In this document: one piece after another, positions 53,458-62,499 of the stretch | Numbering within the stretch: position 1 is the stretch's first letter | Layout of the letters: the number at the start of each line of letters is the position of its first letter | From: Paraburkholderia sp. | Lineage (GTDB): Bacteria > Pseudomonadota > Gammaproteobacteria > Burkholderiales > Burkholderiaceae | Reading direction: 5' to 3' | NCBI GenBank assembly: GCA_004322045.1 | Contig: SCRN01000034.1 | Location: forward strand, 186,001 to 250,000 | Length of the DNA: 64,000 bases | The notes under the pieces: model-generated | What the model was told of the DNA's origin: nothing | The model's database searches: none | The model's input: only the letters and a program-made list of their open reading frames with translations | Program-made: the position numbers and the translations under genes

Positions 53458-54489
53458 ATGGCTCGTCGCATCGCATTGATCGGAGCCGGGGTCGCTTTGC
53501 TGGGGCTGTATGCCGCCGCACAACCGGCGCCGCCATTGGCTGCGCACTCGTTCCCGGTGCGAGCGCCGCTCGCTCGCGCGGCGCTCGATGCGCCGAAGGC
53601 GGCATCCGCGGCCGACGCCACGCAAATCGAAAGCTTGTTGGCGGTCCAGCAACTGAAGCCGGCGCCCGCCACCTTTCCCGCCGACGCCGGCACCGACGCA
53701 ACGACCGAGATCGCCCGTTGCGTTGCGCAAAACATCCGCACGCTCGATCCGAGCAACCCGCACTGGAACGAAACCGATCCGCGCTGGGAGCCTATGCAAC
53801 GAACGATCGCGCACGATTGCGCTCGACGCCGCGAATATCGAATTCGACACGTAGAGCCGCAATTGCAGCGGCTGTACCGGGATGCCCTGGCAAACAGCTA
53901 TGCGAGACGCTTGTCGCATCGCGAAGCCGACTTCCTGATCGGTTTTTATGCAACGGAAACGGGCCACCGTTTTCAGGCATTTCAAAACCGTTTGACTGAA
54001 ATCGAATTCGCCGCGATGCAAAACATGCAGGCGCTCGGCGATCGCGAGGGCACGGTCAACCCGCCTGCGGCAGCCCCGCCCGAAGTCGTCAAACGTCGCG
54101 CCTCCCTATTGCTCATGTCGCGTCAGACTTTGCTGATGGTGCAATGGCAACAAGATGCCGTCCGCGCAGGCGGCGACACGAGCAGCGGCGCCGTCGCGCC
54201 GATGGTCATGAGCATGGCGGCGGCCACGGAAGGCGACGCGATCGATCGCGTCGATAAGGAATTCGCACGCGACTTGCCGGCGTTTTCTGCGTTTCTCGCC
54301 TCACCCGCCGAGAAGAATGAAATCCGCGCGTTGGCCGACGCGCAAATGTCCTTCGGTAAAGCTTCGGCTACGCAGTTGATCAAGCTCGCGCCCGAATGGA
54401 ACGGAGATTTGCGCAAGTGGCGCGAACGTTACCGTGCCTTGGCGCATGCATCCGGCACGGCGCCTGCCAGCGCGCCGGAGCGCAAGTGA
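53458..54489 (+). CDS. Exported hypothetical protein, DUF2059-like
   Basis: A 343-residue protein with a signal peptide (MARRIALIGAGVALLGLYAAAQP, cut near AAQ or AHS). The middle part (LQRLYRDALANSYARRLSHREADFLIGFYATETGHRF) resembles DUF2059, followed by a long helical C-terminal half. The region 25-70 is Ala/Pro-rich. No catalytic motif is seen. It follows the MCP by 179 bases without shared signals, so probably a separate gene. Low certainty of family. Confidence 0.65.
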   Translation: MARRIALIGAGVALLGLYAAAQPAPPLAAHSFPVRAPLARAALDAPKAASAADATQIESLLAVQQLKPAPATFPADAGTDATTEIARCVAQNIRTLDPSNPHWNETDPRWEPMQRTIAHDCARRREYRIRHVEPQLQRLYRDALANSYARRLSHREADFLIGFYATETGHRFQAFQNRLTEIEFAAMQNMQALGDREGTVNPPAAAPPEVVKRRASLLLMSRQTLLMVQWQQDAVRAGGDTSSGAVAPMVMSMAAATEGDAIDRVDKEFARDLPAFSAFLASPAEKNEIRALADAQMSFGKASATQLIKLAPEWNGDLRKWRERYRALAHASGTAPASAPERK

Positions 54490-54531
54490 CCGGGCATACG
54501 CGCGAAGGCAGCCGCGGTCGCGTCCGATACT

Positions 54532-55479
54532 TCAGGCCCGAGCGTCTACGACGTTGCGTGCGAAGCGCCAGTCGTCCTCGCCGTCACCGTATCGTTCGCG
54601 CAGAAACGTCAAAAATGCGTTGACCTTCGGCGATGCACTCAAGCGCGATGGATGCAGCGCATAGAGCTGCAGCGGCTCGAGCTCCCAATCGGGCAACAGC
54701 CGGATGAGCCGGCCCGCCTCTACGTCGCTTCGCGCTGCCTCGGGTTTGATCGCCGCAATGCCGCCGCCGCTCAGCGCCACCTGATAGCCGATCGACGGAT
54801 CGGCCACGGTCACGCGCGGCTCGAAACTCACTTCTTGACGGGTTGCGCCACGCCGCATTCGCCATGAGGCGAACCCGGCCGGGAGGCCCGGCCCGCCGCA
54901 GTGGGCGGTGATGCAATGGTGCTCGCGCAAATCGGCCGGTTGTTTCGGCATGCGCCGGCCTGCGAGATACCCGGGGCTCGCGTACGTTGCGAGCCGGATC
55001 TTGAACAGCGGCGTCGCGCGCAGCGTGGAATCCGGGCTGGGGTGCGGGCCGATCACGATGTCGGGCGCAGGATCGGCCATTCGATTTTCGCCGCCCACAA
55101 ACTGCAGGTCCAGACGCACCTCGGGATAAGCCGAAAGAAACTCTCCGAGCACTGGCCCTACAGCGAAGCGCGCAAACGGCACCGACGTTGCGAGGCGCAA
55201 CAGCCCGCGAGGCTGCGCGTGCATCGCTCCGATCGCGAGATCGGCTTGCTCGGCCTCCTCCAACATGCGCCTGCATCGCTCGAGGTAGAGCTCGCCGGCT
55301 TCGGTCAACATCAGGCTGCGCGTCGTGCGTTCGATGAGCCGCACGCCCAAGCGATCCTCCAGCCGCGTGAGCGCACGGCTGACGCTCGACTTGGGCAGAC
55401 CGAGCCGTTGCGCGGCCACGGTGAAACTTCGCGCTTCGCAGATGTGCGCAAAGCATTGCATTTCGTTCAGATCGATCAT
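54532..55479 (-). CDS. LysR family transcriptional regulator
   Basis: A 315-residue LysR regulator with HTH MIDLNEMQCFAHICEARSFTVAAQRLGLPKSSVSRALTRLE and a full effector domain. I start at 55479; an ATG at 55524 is possible but adds 15 unlikely residues. It is divergent from the NmrA-like gene at 55606, 126 bases apart, and probably regulates it. Confidence 0.92.
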   Translation of the reverse strand: MIDLNEMQCFAHICEARSFTVAAQRLGLPKSSVSRALTRLEDRLGVRLIERTTRSLMLTEAGELYLERCRRMLEEAEQADLAIGAMHAQPRGLLRLATSVPFARFAVGPVLGEFLSAYPEVRLDLQFVGGENRMADPAPDIVIGPHPSPDSTLRATPLFKIRLATYASPGYLAGRRMPKQPADLREHHCITAHCGGPGLPAGFASWRMRRGATRQEVSFEPRVTVADPSIGYQVALSGGGIAAIKPEAARSDVEAGRLIRLLPDWELEPLQLYALHPSRLSASPKVNAFLTFLRERYGDGEDDWRFARNVVDARA

Positions 55480-55605
55480 GGGCGCATCCCGCTTATTGTT
55501 CCCACTCAGCAACAGACTGTTCAACCTCTGTCAATTGTTGCGAATGATAGCCAATCTTTCGCTCGAGCGTCTGATTCAGATTTCATCCACCGAGGGAGAA
55601 CATCG

Positions 55606-56451
55606 ATGTATGTAGTTACCGGAGCAAGCGGCAATGTCGGCAATCAAGTCGTTGAGCAGTTGCTAGCAGCGGGGCATCCCGTGCGCGCTTACGTGCGCGA
55701 CCCGTCGAAGCTGGCGCAATGGGCCCAGCGCATCGAAGTGGTCGCAGGAGACTACGACACGCCCGATGCGTTCGCGGGCGCGTTGGAAGGTCACGTCGAA
55801 GGCGTCTTTCTGATGAACATCGGCAACGCCGACGCTTTCCGCGAGCTCGTCGCGCGAATTGCCTCGAAGCGCGTGCCGCGCGTCGTTTTCCTGTCGACGA
55901 CGATGGTGCAAAGCGCCCCCGACACGCTGCTCGGCCGTCTGCATGGCGAGAAGGAAGACATCATTCGCGCGGCCGGTCTTAATGGCCGTTTTCTGCGTCC
56001 TACCGGTTTCATGTCGAACGCTTACCTATGGCTGCCGAGCATTCGCGCCAACGGTGTCGTTCCGAATCCCATGGGCGACGGACGCGCTGCGCCGATCGCG
56101 CCCGAAGACATTGCGGCCGTCGCCGTACGGGCGTTGACCGACGCATCGCTCGAAGAAAGCCTATTGACGCTGACCGGCGGCGAGACCATCAGCGTGCCAG
56201 AGCAAGCCGCGCTACTTGCGCAAACCCTCGATCGCCCATTGCGCTGTGTCGATATCACGCTCGACGAAGCGCTGGAGAACCTGACGCGAGCCGGTATTCC
56301 GCAGCCGATCGCGGCCTCGGTCGTGAAGGCGTACGAGCAGGTCAAGGCGGGTAACGCGGCCACGACCGTCGACACCGTGGAACGCGTGCTCGGGCGCAAG
56401 CCGATGCGGTTCGAGCAATGGTTGAAAGCGCATGCCGAGCGTTTCCGATAA
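55606..56451 (+). CDS. NmrA-like NAD(P)H-binding protein
   Basis: A 281-residue atypical SDR. The nucleotide-binding motif is VVTGASGNVGNQVVEQLL, followed by RAYVRDPSKL. The catalytic Tyr-Lys of oxidoreductases is not clearly present, so it may be a redox sensor (NmrA, HSCARG) or a quinone/azo reductase-like protein. Start ATG 55606 follows GAGGGAG. The adjacent divergent LysR gene suggests inducible expression by an aromatic or electrophile signal. Confidence 0.88.
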   Translation: MYVVTGASGNVGNQVVEQLLAAGHPVRAYVRDPSKLAQWAQRIEVVAGDYDTPDAFAGALEGHVEGVFLMNIGNADAFRELVARIASKRVPRVVFLSTTMVQSAPDTLLGRLHGEKEDIIRAAGLNGRFLRPTGFMSNAYLWLPSIRANGVVPNPMGDGRAAPIAPEDIAAVAVRALTDASLEESLLTLTGGETISVPEQAALLAQTLDRPLRCVDITLDEALENLTRAGIPQPIAASVVKAYEQVKAGNAATTVDTVERVLGRKPMRFEQWLKAHAERFR

Positions 56452-56600
56452 CGTTGCGCGCATCTCGCCCCTCGCCATAACGGGGACAGCTGCGGCGCGC
56501 CTTGCCGAATCATGCTTGCGCGACGCAACTTTAGGGAGGGGTTGAATCTCCCATGCCAAGCGGACTATGCTCTCCTGTTGTTCACCCACAGGGAGCGAGC

Positions 56601-57575
56601 ATGGACCGCATTCAAGCAATGGAAGTTTTCACGCGCGTCGTCGATGCGAACAGCTTCACGCGCGCGGCCGAAACACTGGGCATGCCGCGCGCAACGGTGA
56701 CGACGATCATTCAGAACCTCGAGGCTTTTCTCGGCCTGCGTCTCATGCACCGCACGACGCGCCGGCTTTCGCTGACGCCCGACGGCGCCGCCTACTACGA
56801 GCATTGCATCAAGATCCTCACGGAAATCGCCGAGGCCGATGCGAGCTTTCAAGCCGGCAATCGCAAGCCGAGCGGCGCATTGCGCGTTCACATGCCGAGC
56901 GCGCTCGGGCGGCGCATCGTCATTCCGGCGCTGTCCACGTTCCATCAACGCTATCCCGACATCACGCTCGAGCTCGGTCTGTCGGACCGGCCCGTCGATC
57001 CGATCGAAGAAGGCGTCGATTGCATGATTCGCATCGGCCCGCTCGAGGATTCGTCGATGGTGGCGCGGCGCATCGGCATGCTCAAACGCATCACGTGCGC
57101 ATCGCCCGCCTATCTCGCGCGCTGCGGCGAGCCCGCCAGCATCGAGGATCTGGCTTCGCATCGCGCCGTGAATTTCCGCGCGGCGCATGGGGGGCGCCCG
57201 GTCCCGTGGGTGTTCGTCATCGACGGCAAACCCGTCGAAGTCAAAATGGACAGCCTCGTCTCGGTGAACGACTCCGACGCTTACGTGACCTGCGCAATCG
57301 AAGGCTTTGGCATGATTCAGCCCACGCTTTTCATGGTGCTGCCCTACTTGCTCGACGGCTCCTTGAAAGAGGTGTTGACCGGCTTCAACCCCAAGCCGAA
57401 GCCGATCTCCATCGTCTATCCGCACAATCGCCATCTTTCCGCGAAAGTACGCGCCTTCGCGGAGTGGATCGACGAGTTGTTCGATTCGATGCCGGCGCTC
57501 GACGATGTCTCCCGTCCACGCGAGACATCCAAGCAGAAAGAAACGCGGCAACGCCGCGATGCTGTCACCGCTTAA
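56601..57575 (+). CDS. LysR family transcriptional regulator
   Basis: A 324-residue LysR regulator with HTH MDRIQAMEVFTRVVDANSFTRAAETLGMPRATVTTIIQNLE and an effector domain. The start at 56601 has GGGAGCGAGC upstream. The last 20 residues are basic and rich in Glu/Lys and may be disordered. It overlaps the next gene by 17 bases on the same strand, so the DUF1801 protein may share its mRNA. Confidence 0.92.
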   Translation: MDRIQAMEVFTRVVDANSFTRAAETLGMPRATVTTIIQNLEAFLGLRLMHRTTRRLSLTPDGAAYYEHCIKILTEIAEADASFQAGNRKPSGALRVHMPSALGRRIVIPALSTFHQRYPDITLELGLSDRPVDPIEEGVDCMIRIGPLEDSSMVARRIGMLKRITCASPAYLARCGEPASIEDLASHRAVNFRAAHGGRPVPWVFVIDGKPVEVKMDSLVSVNDSDAYVTCAIEGFGMIQPTLFMVLPYLLDGSLKEVLTGFNPKPKPISIVYPHNRHLSAKVRAFAEWIDELFDSMPALDDVSRPRETSKQKETRQRRDAVTA

Positions 57576-58029
57576 CTTCTATAAGAACCTTGACGCGTTG
57601 GAGAAGACGTTGAACAAAGCGAATTCGACGGAAAGCCGGCCCGCATCCGAGCTCATCGATGAAAAAATCGCAAGCTTGGGCGATTGGCGCGGCGAGACTT
57701 TGAAGACCGTACGCGCGCTGATCCGAGAAGCCGAACCCCATGTCTTGGAAGAGTGGAAATGGATGGGCACACCCGTCTGGTCGCACGACGGGATCATTTG
57801 CACCGGAGAATCGTACAAAGCGGTCGTGAAGCTCACCTTTCTCAAAGGCGCCGCGTTGAAAGATCCGGCTAAGCTCTTCAACTCGAGCCTGGACGGCAAC
57901 GCCCGGCGCGCCATCGACCTGAGAGAGGGCGAGCAGATCGACGCAAAGGCGTTCAAGGCGCTCATCCGCGAAGCGGTCGAGCACAATGCCGCGAGCGCCG
58001 CGGCCAAGCCAAAGCGAGCAAAGAAGTGA
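57559..58029 (+). CDS. DUF1801 family protein
   Basis: A 156-residue protein with the DUF1801 core (WRGETLKTVRALIREAEPHVLEEWKWMGTPVWSHDGIICTGESYKAVVKLTF). It is a small YdhG-like fold found in many bacteria; the role is unknown. The C-terminus is Lys/Ala-rich (AKPKRAKK). It starts at 57559 inside the LysR gene, which suggests translational coupling; an upstream start at 57505 is possible. Confidence 0.85.
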   Translation: MLSPLNFYKNLDALEKTLNKANSTESRPASELIDEKIASLGDWRGETLKTVRALIREAEPHVLEEWKWMGTPVWSHDGIICTGESYKAVVKLTFLKGAALKDPAKLFNSSLDGNARRAIDLREGEQIDAKAFKALIREAVEHNAASAAAKPKRAKK

Positions 58030-58309
58030 GCCCCATTTGATCGGGGGCCGCCGTGCCGCAACAGCTGCAGCGCCCCCGCTCGCGCGCCTGCTCGACGTCG
58101 CGGAAGCGCGCGCCAGACGGTCGCACCAAGCCCCGCTCACGCTGATTTCCCGTCTCGCGCAGGCTTCCTAGGGTTATCCGCACACTTCAGAAATTCCTCA
58201 TTGCTGCCGTTATCCCGACAGAGAGCGCAGCTTCGGCGCGCAGCGACGCCGCCGATTCGGGAACCGCAGCCTGAGCGGCACTGCTTGGACGAACAGCCAC
58301 TTGGACGGC

Positions 58310-60862
58310 ATGGAAAACCCTGGGATAGACCGCGACGACGAGTACCGCGTGCCGGTCGGAGATCTGCATATCGCCGTCATTCGCTACGATGCAAGCGGCC
58401 AGCGACGCTACATGAATCGCGCCGCCACAGCAATGATGACCGCCTTGTCGGGCGGCTCGCGCGTGTTGCTCAGCGAAGCTCAGTTGCTTTCCGCGCCGCG
58501 GTACCGGCGCTACCTCGACGCAATCCGCGAAGTGGCCGCGACCGGGGTCGCGTGCGAAATGGAACTCGCCTTCGACGGCTTGCCCTCGGCGCAACGTCAG
58601 CATTATCTGGTCCAGTTGGCAGCCGACCCAGTCAACGACGGCACATCGAGCGTGCTCGCGATCTGCTTCGACATCACCGCTCGCATCCACGCGGAGGCGC
58701 AGTTGCGCGAACGCGAATCGTTCCTCGAATCGCTGCTCGATACGATTCCCATTCCGGTCTTCTCAAAGGACCGGGAGGGGCGATATCTCCAACTGAACCA
58801 AGCGTTTCAAGATTTTTTGGGAGTGCCGAAAGAGCGATTCGTCGGCAAGACCGTATTCGAAGTGAATCCGCCCGAAATGGCGAAAATGTACTTCGACAAA
58901 GACGAGGAGCTATTCACCCACGGCGGCATTCAGCGTTATGACTTCAAAGCGCGCAATGCCAAGAATGAAGACCGCGAAGTCGAATTCACGAAGGCGGTGT
59001 TTCACGATGCGGAGGGCCGCCAGGCAGGACTGATCGGCGCCATCTTGGATATTACCGAGCGCAACCAAGCTGGGGCCGCGCTGCAAGCTCAATACGACCG
59101 TATTCTCGAGCTCAATAAAAACCTCGAGGAAAAGGCGCGGGAACTATCCAAGCGCGAGCGCGAATTCCGTACGCTCGTCGAGCATTCGCCCGATACGGTC
59201 GCCCGTTACAACCGCGATCTGCGCCGCCTGTACGTCAATCCCACGTTTGTGTCGCATGCGCCGGGCGGCGAGCAGGCTGTGCTCGGCAAGACGCCGTCCG
59301 AATTTCCGGGCGGCCCGAGCGCCCGTGAGTACGAGCAAGAGATCGCTCGGGTGCTCGCTACCGGCGTCGATAGCCAATTCGAACTGAGATGGCGGCCAGG
59401 CGACGGCGAACAGTTGTGCCATTTGATCAGGCTGACGCCGGAATTCGGGCCCAACGGCGATGTGGAAACGGTGCTCGCCGTAGGCCGGGATATCAGCGAG
59501 TTGCATGCGTCGCGAGAGAAAATACATCGCCTGGCGTATTACGATCCGCTGACGGAGTTGCCGAACCGGACGATGTTCAACGAAATGCTGCGCCGCGCAG
59601 CGGATGTCGGCACGCAAGACCGGCTAACGGCCGTGATGATGATCGACATGGATCGCTTCAAGGGCGTGAACGACACCATGGGCCACGCGGTCGGCGACGA
59701 GTTGTTGCGCGAGGCGGCCGTACGGCTCCTCGAAAGCGTGCGGCCGAGCGACACCGTCGCGCGCTTCGGCGGCGACGAATTCGCGGTTCTGCTACCGGAT
59801 GCGCGCAATCGCCGCACGCTGGAACAGATCTCGATCAGGATCATCAACCGTCTCGGCGAACGCTTCGTTCTGGGCGGCAAAGAGGTGTTCATCTCGTGCA
59901 GCGTCGGCATTTCGCTGTTTCCGATCGACAGCACCGATGCGGACGATCTGCTCAAATACGCCGATTCGGCGATGTATCTCGCGAAGCGCTCGGGCCGTCG
60001 CGGCTTTCGCTTCTATACGAACGAGCTGACCGTCGAAGCGACGTCGAACTTGCAGTTGGAAACCGAGCTTCGACGCGCAATCGAACAAGGTGAACTCGAA
60101 CTGCACTATCAGCCGCAAGTTGCCTTCTGCGATGCGAGAGTTATCGGCGTGGAAGCGCTGTTGCGCTGGAATCGCGCCGGTTCGGGTTTCATTGCGCCTG
60201 ATCGGTTCGTGCCCGTCGCCGAGGAAACGGGGCTCATCATCGACCTCGGAAAGTGGGTGCTGCGCGAGGCATGCAGAGCGGCTGCTGAGTGGAACACGCC
60301 GGGTGCGGCGCGGCACACCGTCGCCATCAATCTCTCGCCCCGGCAGTTTCAGGCGCGAGGTTTCGTGCAGACGGTCGAAAAGATTCTCGACGAAACGGGC
60401 TGCCAGCCAGAATGGCTCGAATTCGAAATCACCGAAAGCCTGCTGCTCGAGGAAGACGAATCGGTTACGCGCGCCCTTGCCGCATTCAAGGACATGGGAA
60501 GCTCGATCGCGATCGACGATTTCGGCACGGGGTACTCGGCGCTCAGCTACCTCGCCCGCTTCCCGATCGATACGCTGAAAATCGATCGATCTTTCGTGCA
60601 GAAAGTCACGACCGATTCTCGTCACGCGGAACTCGTCAAAGCCATTCTGTCGATTTCGCGGTGCCTCGGGCATCGCGTCGTTGCGGAGGGCGTCGAGACG
60701 CCGGAACAAGCGGCGTTTCTCGTTATGCACGGTTGCGAAGTGGCGCAGGGCTTTCTCTATAGCAAGCCGTTGCGCAAGCTGGAAATCGCATCGCTGCCTC
60801 GCTATCTGAGGCCGGAAGTCGAGCTCGACTCCGACCTGCAAATGGCTCGCAGCGGCCGGTAG
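58310..60862 (+). CDS. PAS-GGDEF-EAL bifunctional c-di-GMP protein
   Basis: An 850-residue cytoplasmic protein (no transmembrane helix). Two or three PAS domains cover about 15-400, with a coiled stretch LQAQYDRILELNKNLEEKARELSKR joining them. GGDEF has intact FGGDEFAVLLP at about 487, and EAL has EALLRW at about 614, NLSPRQF, IDDFGTGYSAL and KIDRSF. Both sites look active, with the net direction set by the PAS signal. Start ATG at 58310 is 9 bases in from a TTG at 58301. It lacks the CHASE domain of the 34301-37711 protein. Confidence 0.93.
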   Translation: MENPGIDRDDEYRVPVGDLHIAVIRYDASGQRRYMNRAATAMMTALSGGSRVLLSEAQLLSAPRYRRYLDAIREVAATGVACEMELAFDGLPSAQRQHYLVQLAADPVNDGTSSVLAICFDITARIHAEAQLRERESFLESLLDTIPIPVFSKDREGRYLQLNQAFQDFLGVPKERFVGKTVFEVNPPEMAKMYFDKDEELFTHGGIQRYDFKARNAKNEDREVEFTKAVFHDAEGRQAGLIGAILDITERNQAGAALQAQYDRILELNKNLEEKARELSKREREFRTLVEHSPDTVARYNRDLRRLYVNPTFVSHAPGGEQAVLGKTPSEFPGGPSAREYEQEIARVLATGVDSQFELRWRPGDGEQLCHLIRLTPEFGPNGDVETVLAVGRDISELHASREKIHRLAYYDPLTELPNRTMFNEMLRRAADVGTQDRLTAVMMIDMDRFKGVNDTMGHAVGDELLREAAVRLLESVRPSDTVARFGGDEFAVLLPDARNRRTLEQISIRIINRLGERFVLGGKEVFISCSVGISLFPIDSTDADDLLKYADSAMYLAKRSGRRGFRFYTNELTVEATSNLQLETELRRAIEQGELELHYQPQVAFCDARVIGVEALLRWNRAGSGFIAPDRFVPVAEETGLIIDLGKWVLREACRAAAEWNTPGAARHTVAINLSPRQFQARGFVQTVEKILDETGCQPEWLEFEITESLLLEEDESVTRALAAFKDMGSSIAIDDFGTGYSALSYLARFPIDTLKIDRSFVQKVTTDSRHAELVKAILSISRCLGHRVVAEGVETPEQAAFLVMHGCEVAQGFLYSKPLRKLEIASLPRYLRPEVELDSDLQMARSGR

Positions 60863-60911
60863 CCGCGGAACGGCCCAAAGCCGATGCGCCCAGCGCGATG
60901 CGATCGCTGCA

Positions 60912-62060
60912 CTATCTCACTCGCGCTTTGATTCGCCCCAAAATCTCCTGGGTGTGCTCCCCTATTCGGGCCAGCGCCTGCCTCACCCCCGGCCGCCGGC
61001 CGCCCATCGTCAACGGCAGCAACACGACGTCGGTCGTGCCGCCGTCCTCCGTCGTCATCGGCGCAAGGCCCCCGCTGGCCTTCAGATGCGGATCCTCCAG
61101 CAACTGCTCGGGCCGCGCGATCGGGGCATAGGGGATGCCCGCGGCTTCGAGCTTCGGCACGAGCTCGGCGACGCGGTACTCCGCTAGAAACTCGGAGAGG
61201 ATCGGAATCAATTCGCCGCGCGCCGCCACGCGTTGCGCGTTCGTTGCAAACCGCGGCTCGGCCGCCAAGCCTGGACGTTGCAGCAGGCCGCAGAGCGCGA
61301 CGAATTGCTTGTCGCTGACCGCGCCGATGAACAATTGCTCGCCCTGAGCCAGCGTGAACACATCGTAGACGCTCCACGCGGACACGCGCGCCGGCATGGG
61401 CGGCAGCGGCTCGCCCGTCATCGCATACTGCTGCAAGTGCTGCGAGCACAAGAACACGCAGTTCTCGAACAGCGCGCTTTGCACTTCTTGCCCACGCCCC
61501 GTTCGATCGCGCTCGCGCAGCGCCGCCAAAATCCCGATCGCGCCGAACATGCCGCCCATGATGTCGTTGACCGAGGCCCCGGCGCGCAGCGGGCGCCCCA
61601 CCGGGCCGGTCATATAGGCGAGGCCGCCCATCATCTGCACGACTTCGTCGAGTGCGAGCCGCTTCTCGTACGGCCCTGGGAGAAAGCCCTTGTGCGATGC
61701 GTAGACGAGCCGCGGGTAGCGCGCGCTGAGCGTCTCGTAGTCGAGCCCGAACTCGCGCATCAAGCCGGGCCGGAAGTTCTCGATCACCACGTCGCATTCG
61801 CCGATCAGTTCGACGGCCTGCGCCTGCCCTTGCGGCGTCGCGATATCGATCACCACGCTTTTCTTGTTGCGATTGAAGGTGCGGAAGAAGCCGATGCCCA
61901 ACCCCGGAAGCCGGCGCGTCTTGTCGCCGCCGGGCGGTTCGACTTTGATCACCTCGGCGCCGAGATCGGCGAGGATCATGCCGCAGGTCGGACCCATCAC
62001 CATATGCGTGAATTCGACGACACGAATGCCCGAGAGAGGAAGCGAGGATGCGGCGCTCAT
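60912..62060 (-). CDS. CaiB/BaiF family CoA transferase (class III)
   Basis: A 382-residue formyl-CoA-transferase-type enzyme. Landmarks are GIRVVEFTHMVMGPTCGMILADLGAEVIKVEPPGGD, NFRPGL, and the catalytic Asp166 in AGASVNDIMGG. It moves CoA between carboxylic acids; the pair is not predictable. I start at 62060 (MSAASSLPLSGIRV); the frame is open to 62162 with no homology. Convergent with the GGDEF-EAL gene, 49 bases apart. Confidence 0.9.
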   Translation of the reverse strand: MSAASSLPLSGIRVVEFTHMVMGPTCGMILADLGAEVIKVEPPGGDKTRRLPGLGIGFFRTFNRNKKSVVIDIATPQGQAQAVELIGECDVVIENFRPGLMREFGLDYETLSARYPRLVYASHKGFLPGPYEKRLALDEVVQMMGGLAYMTGPVGRPLRAGASVNDIMGGMFGAIGILAALRERDRTGRGQEVQSALFENCVFLCSQHLQQYAMTGEPLPPMPARVSAWSVYDVFTLAQGEQLFIGAVSDKQFVALCGLLQRPGLAAEPRFATNAQRVAARGELIPILSEFLAEYRVAELVPKLEAAGIPYAPIARPEQLLEDPHLKASGGLAPMTTEDGGTTDVVLLPLTMGGRRPGVRQALARIGEHTQEILGRIKARVR

Positions 62061-62499
62061 TGGATTTCGCTCGACTTCATCGTAAAGACTGTCTCCGGTA
62101 ACTCGCCGGTCGCTTACTCGCCGGCCATGTGCCAACTTTAGCCATTCCCGCTCGTCCATCAAGCATTATTTTGGACGCTGAGACATTCCAGACCGGAAAC
62201 CCGTGCATCGGGGCCAAGCGTCGATTCGCCGTGTGCCTCAAGGACTACGAAGCATCGCAGCCGGCCGCGCACAAGCTCGTCGAACTTTTGACGACACCTC
62301 CAGCCGCACGTCGCAGGGAAAACGAAAGTTGATGGCCGCCGCAAGTTTGCTCACAATCGCGTGATCGACCGACGGCAACGCGCCCCGCTCCTCACGCTCG
62401 TGCTGCGCGTCGATGTCATGGCAGTGTCACGCAGGGTCTTCGCATCGACAAACGGCGCACCGCGCGCCCACGCTCAACAAGCATTGCATGGAGACACCG
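62061..62499. other. Intergenic region before the 3HB-oligomer hydrolase
   Basis: About 440 bases. Short frames on both strands (for example 62129-62332) have no start signals and no recognisable pattern. It probably holds the promoters of the two divergent genes. No repeat is obvious. Confidence 0.45.
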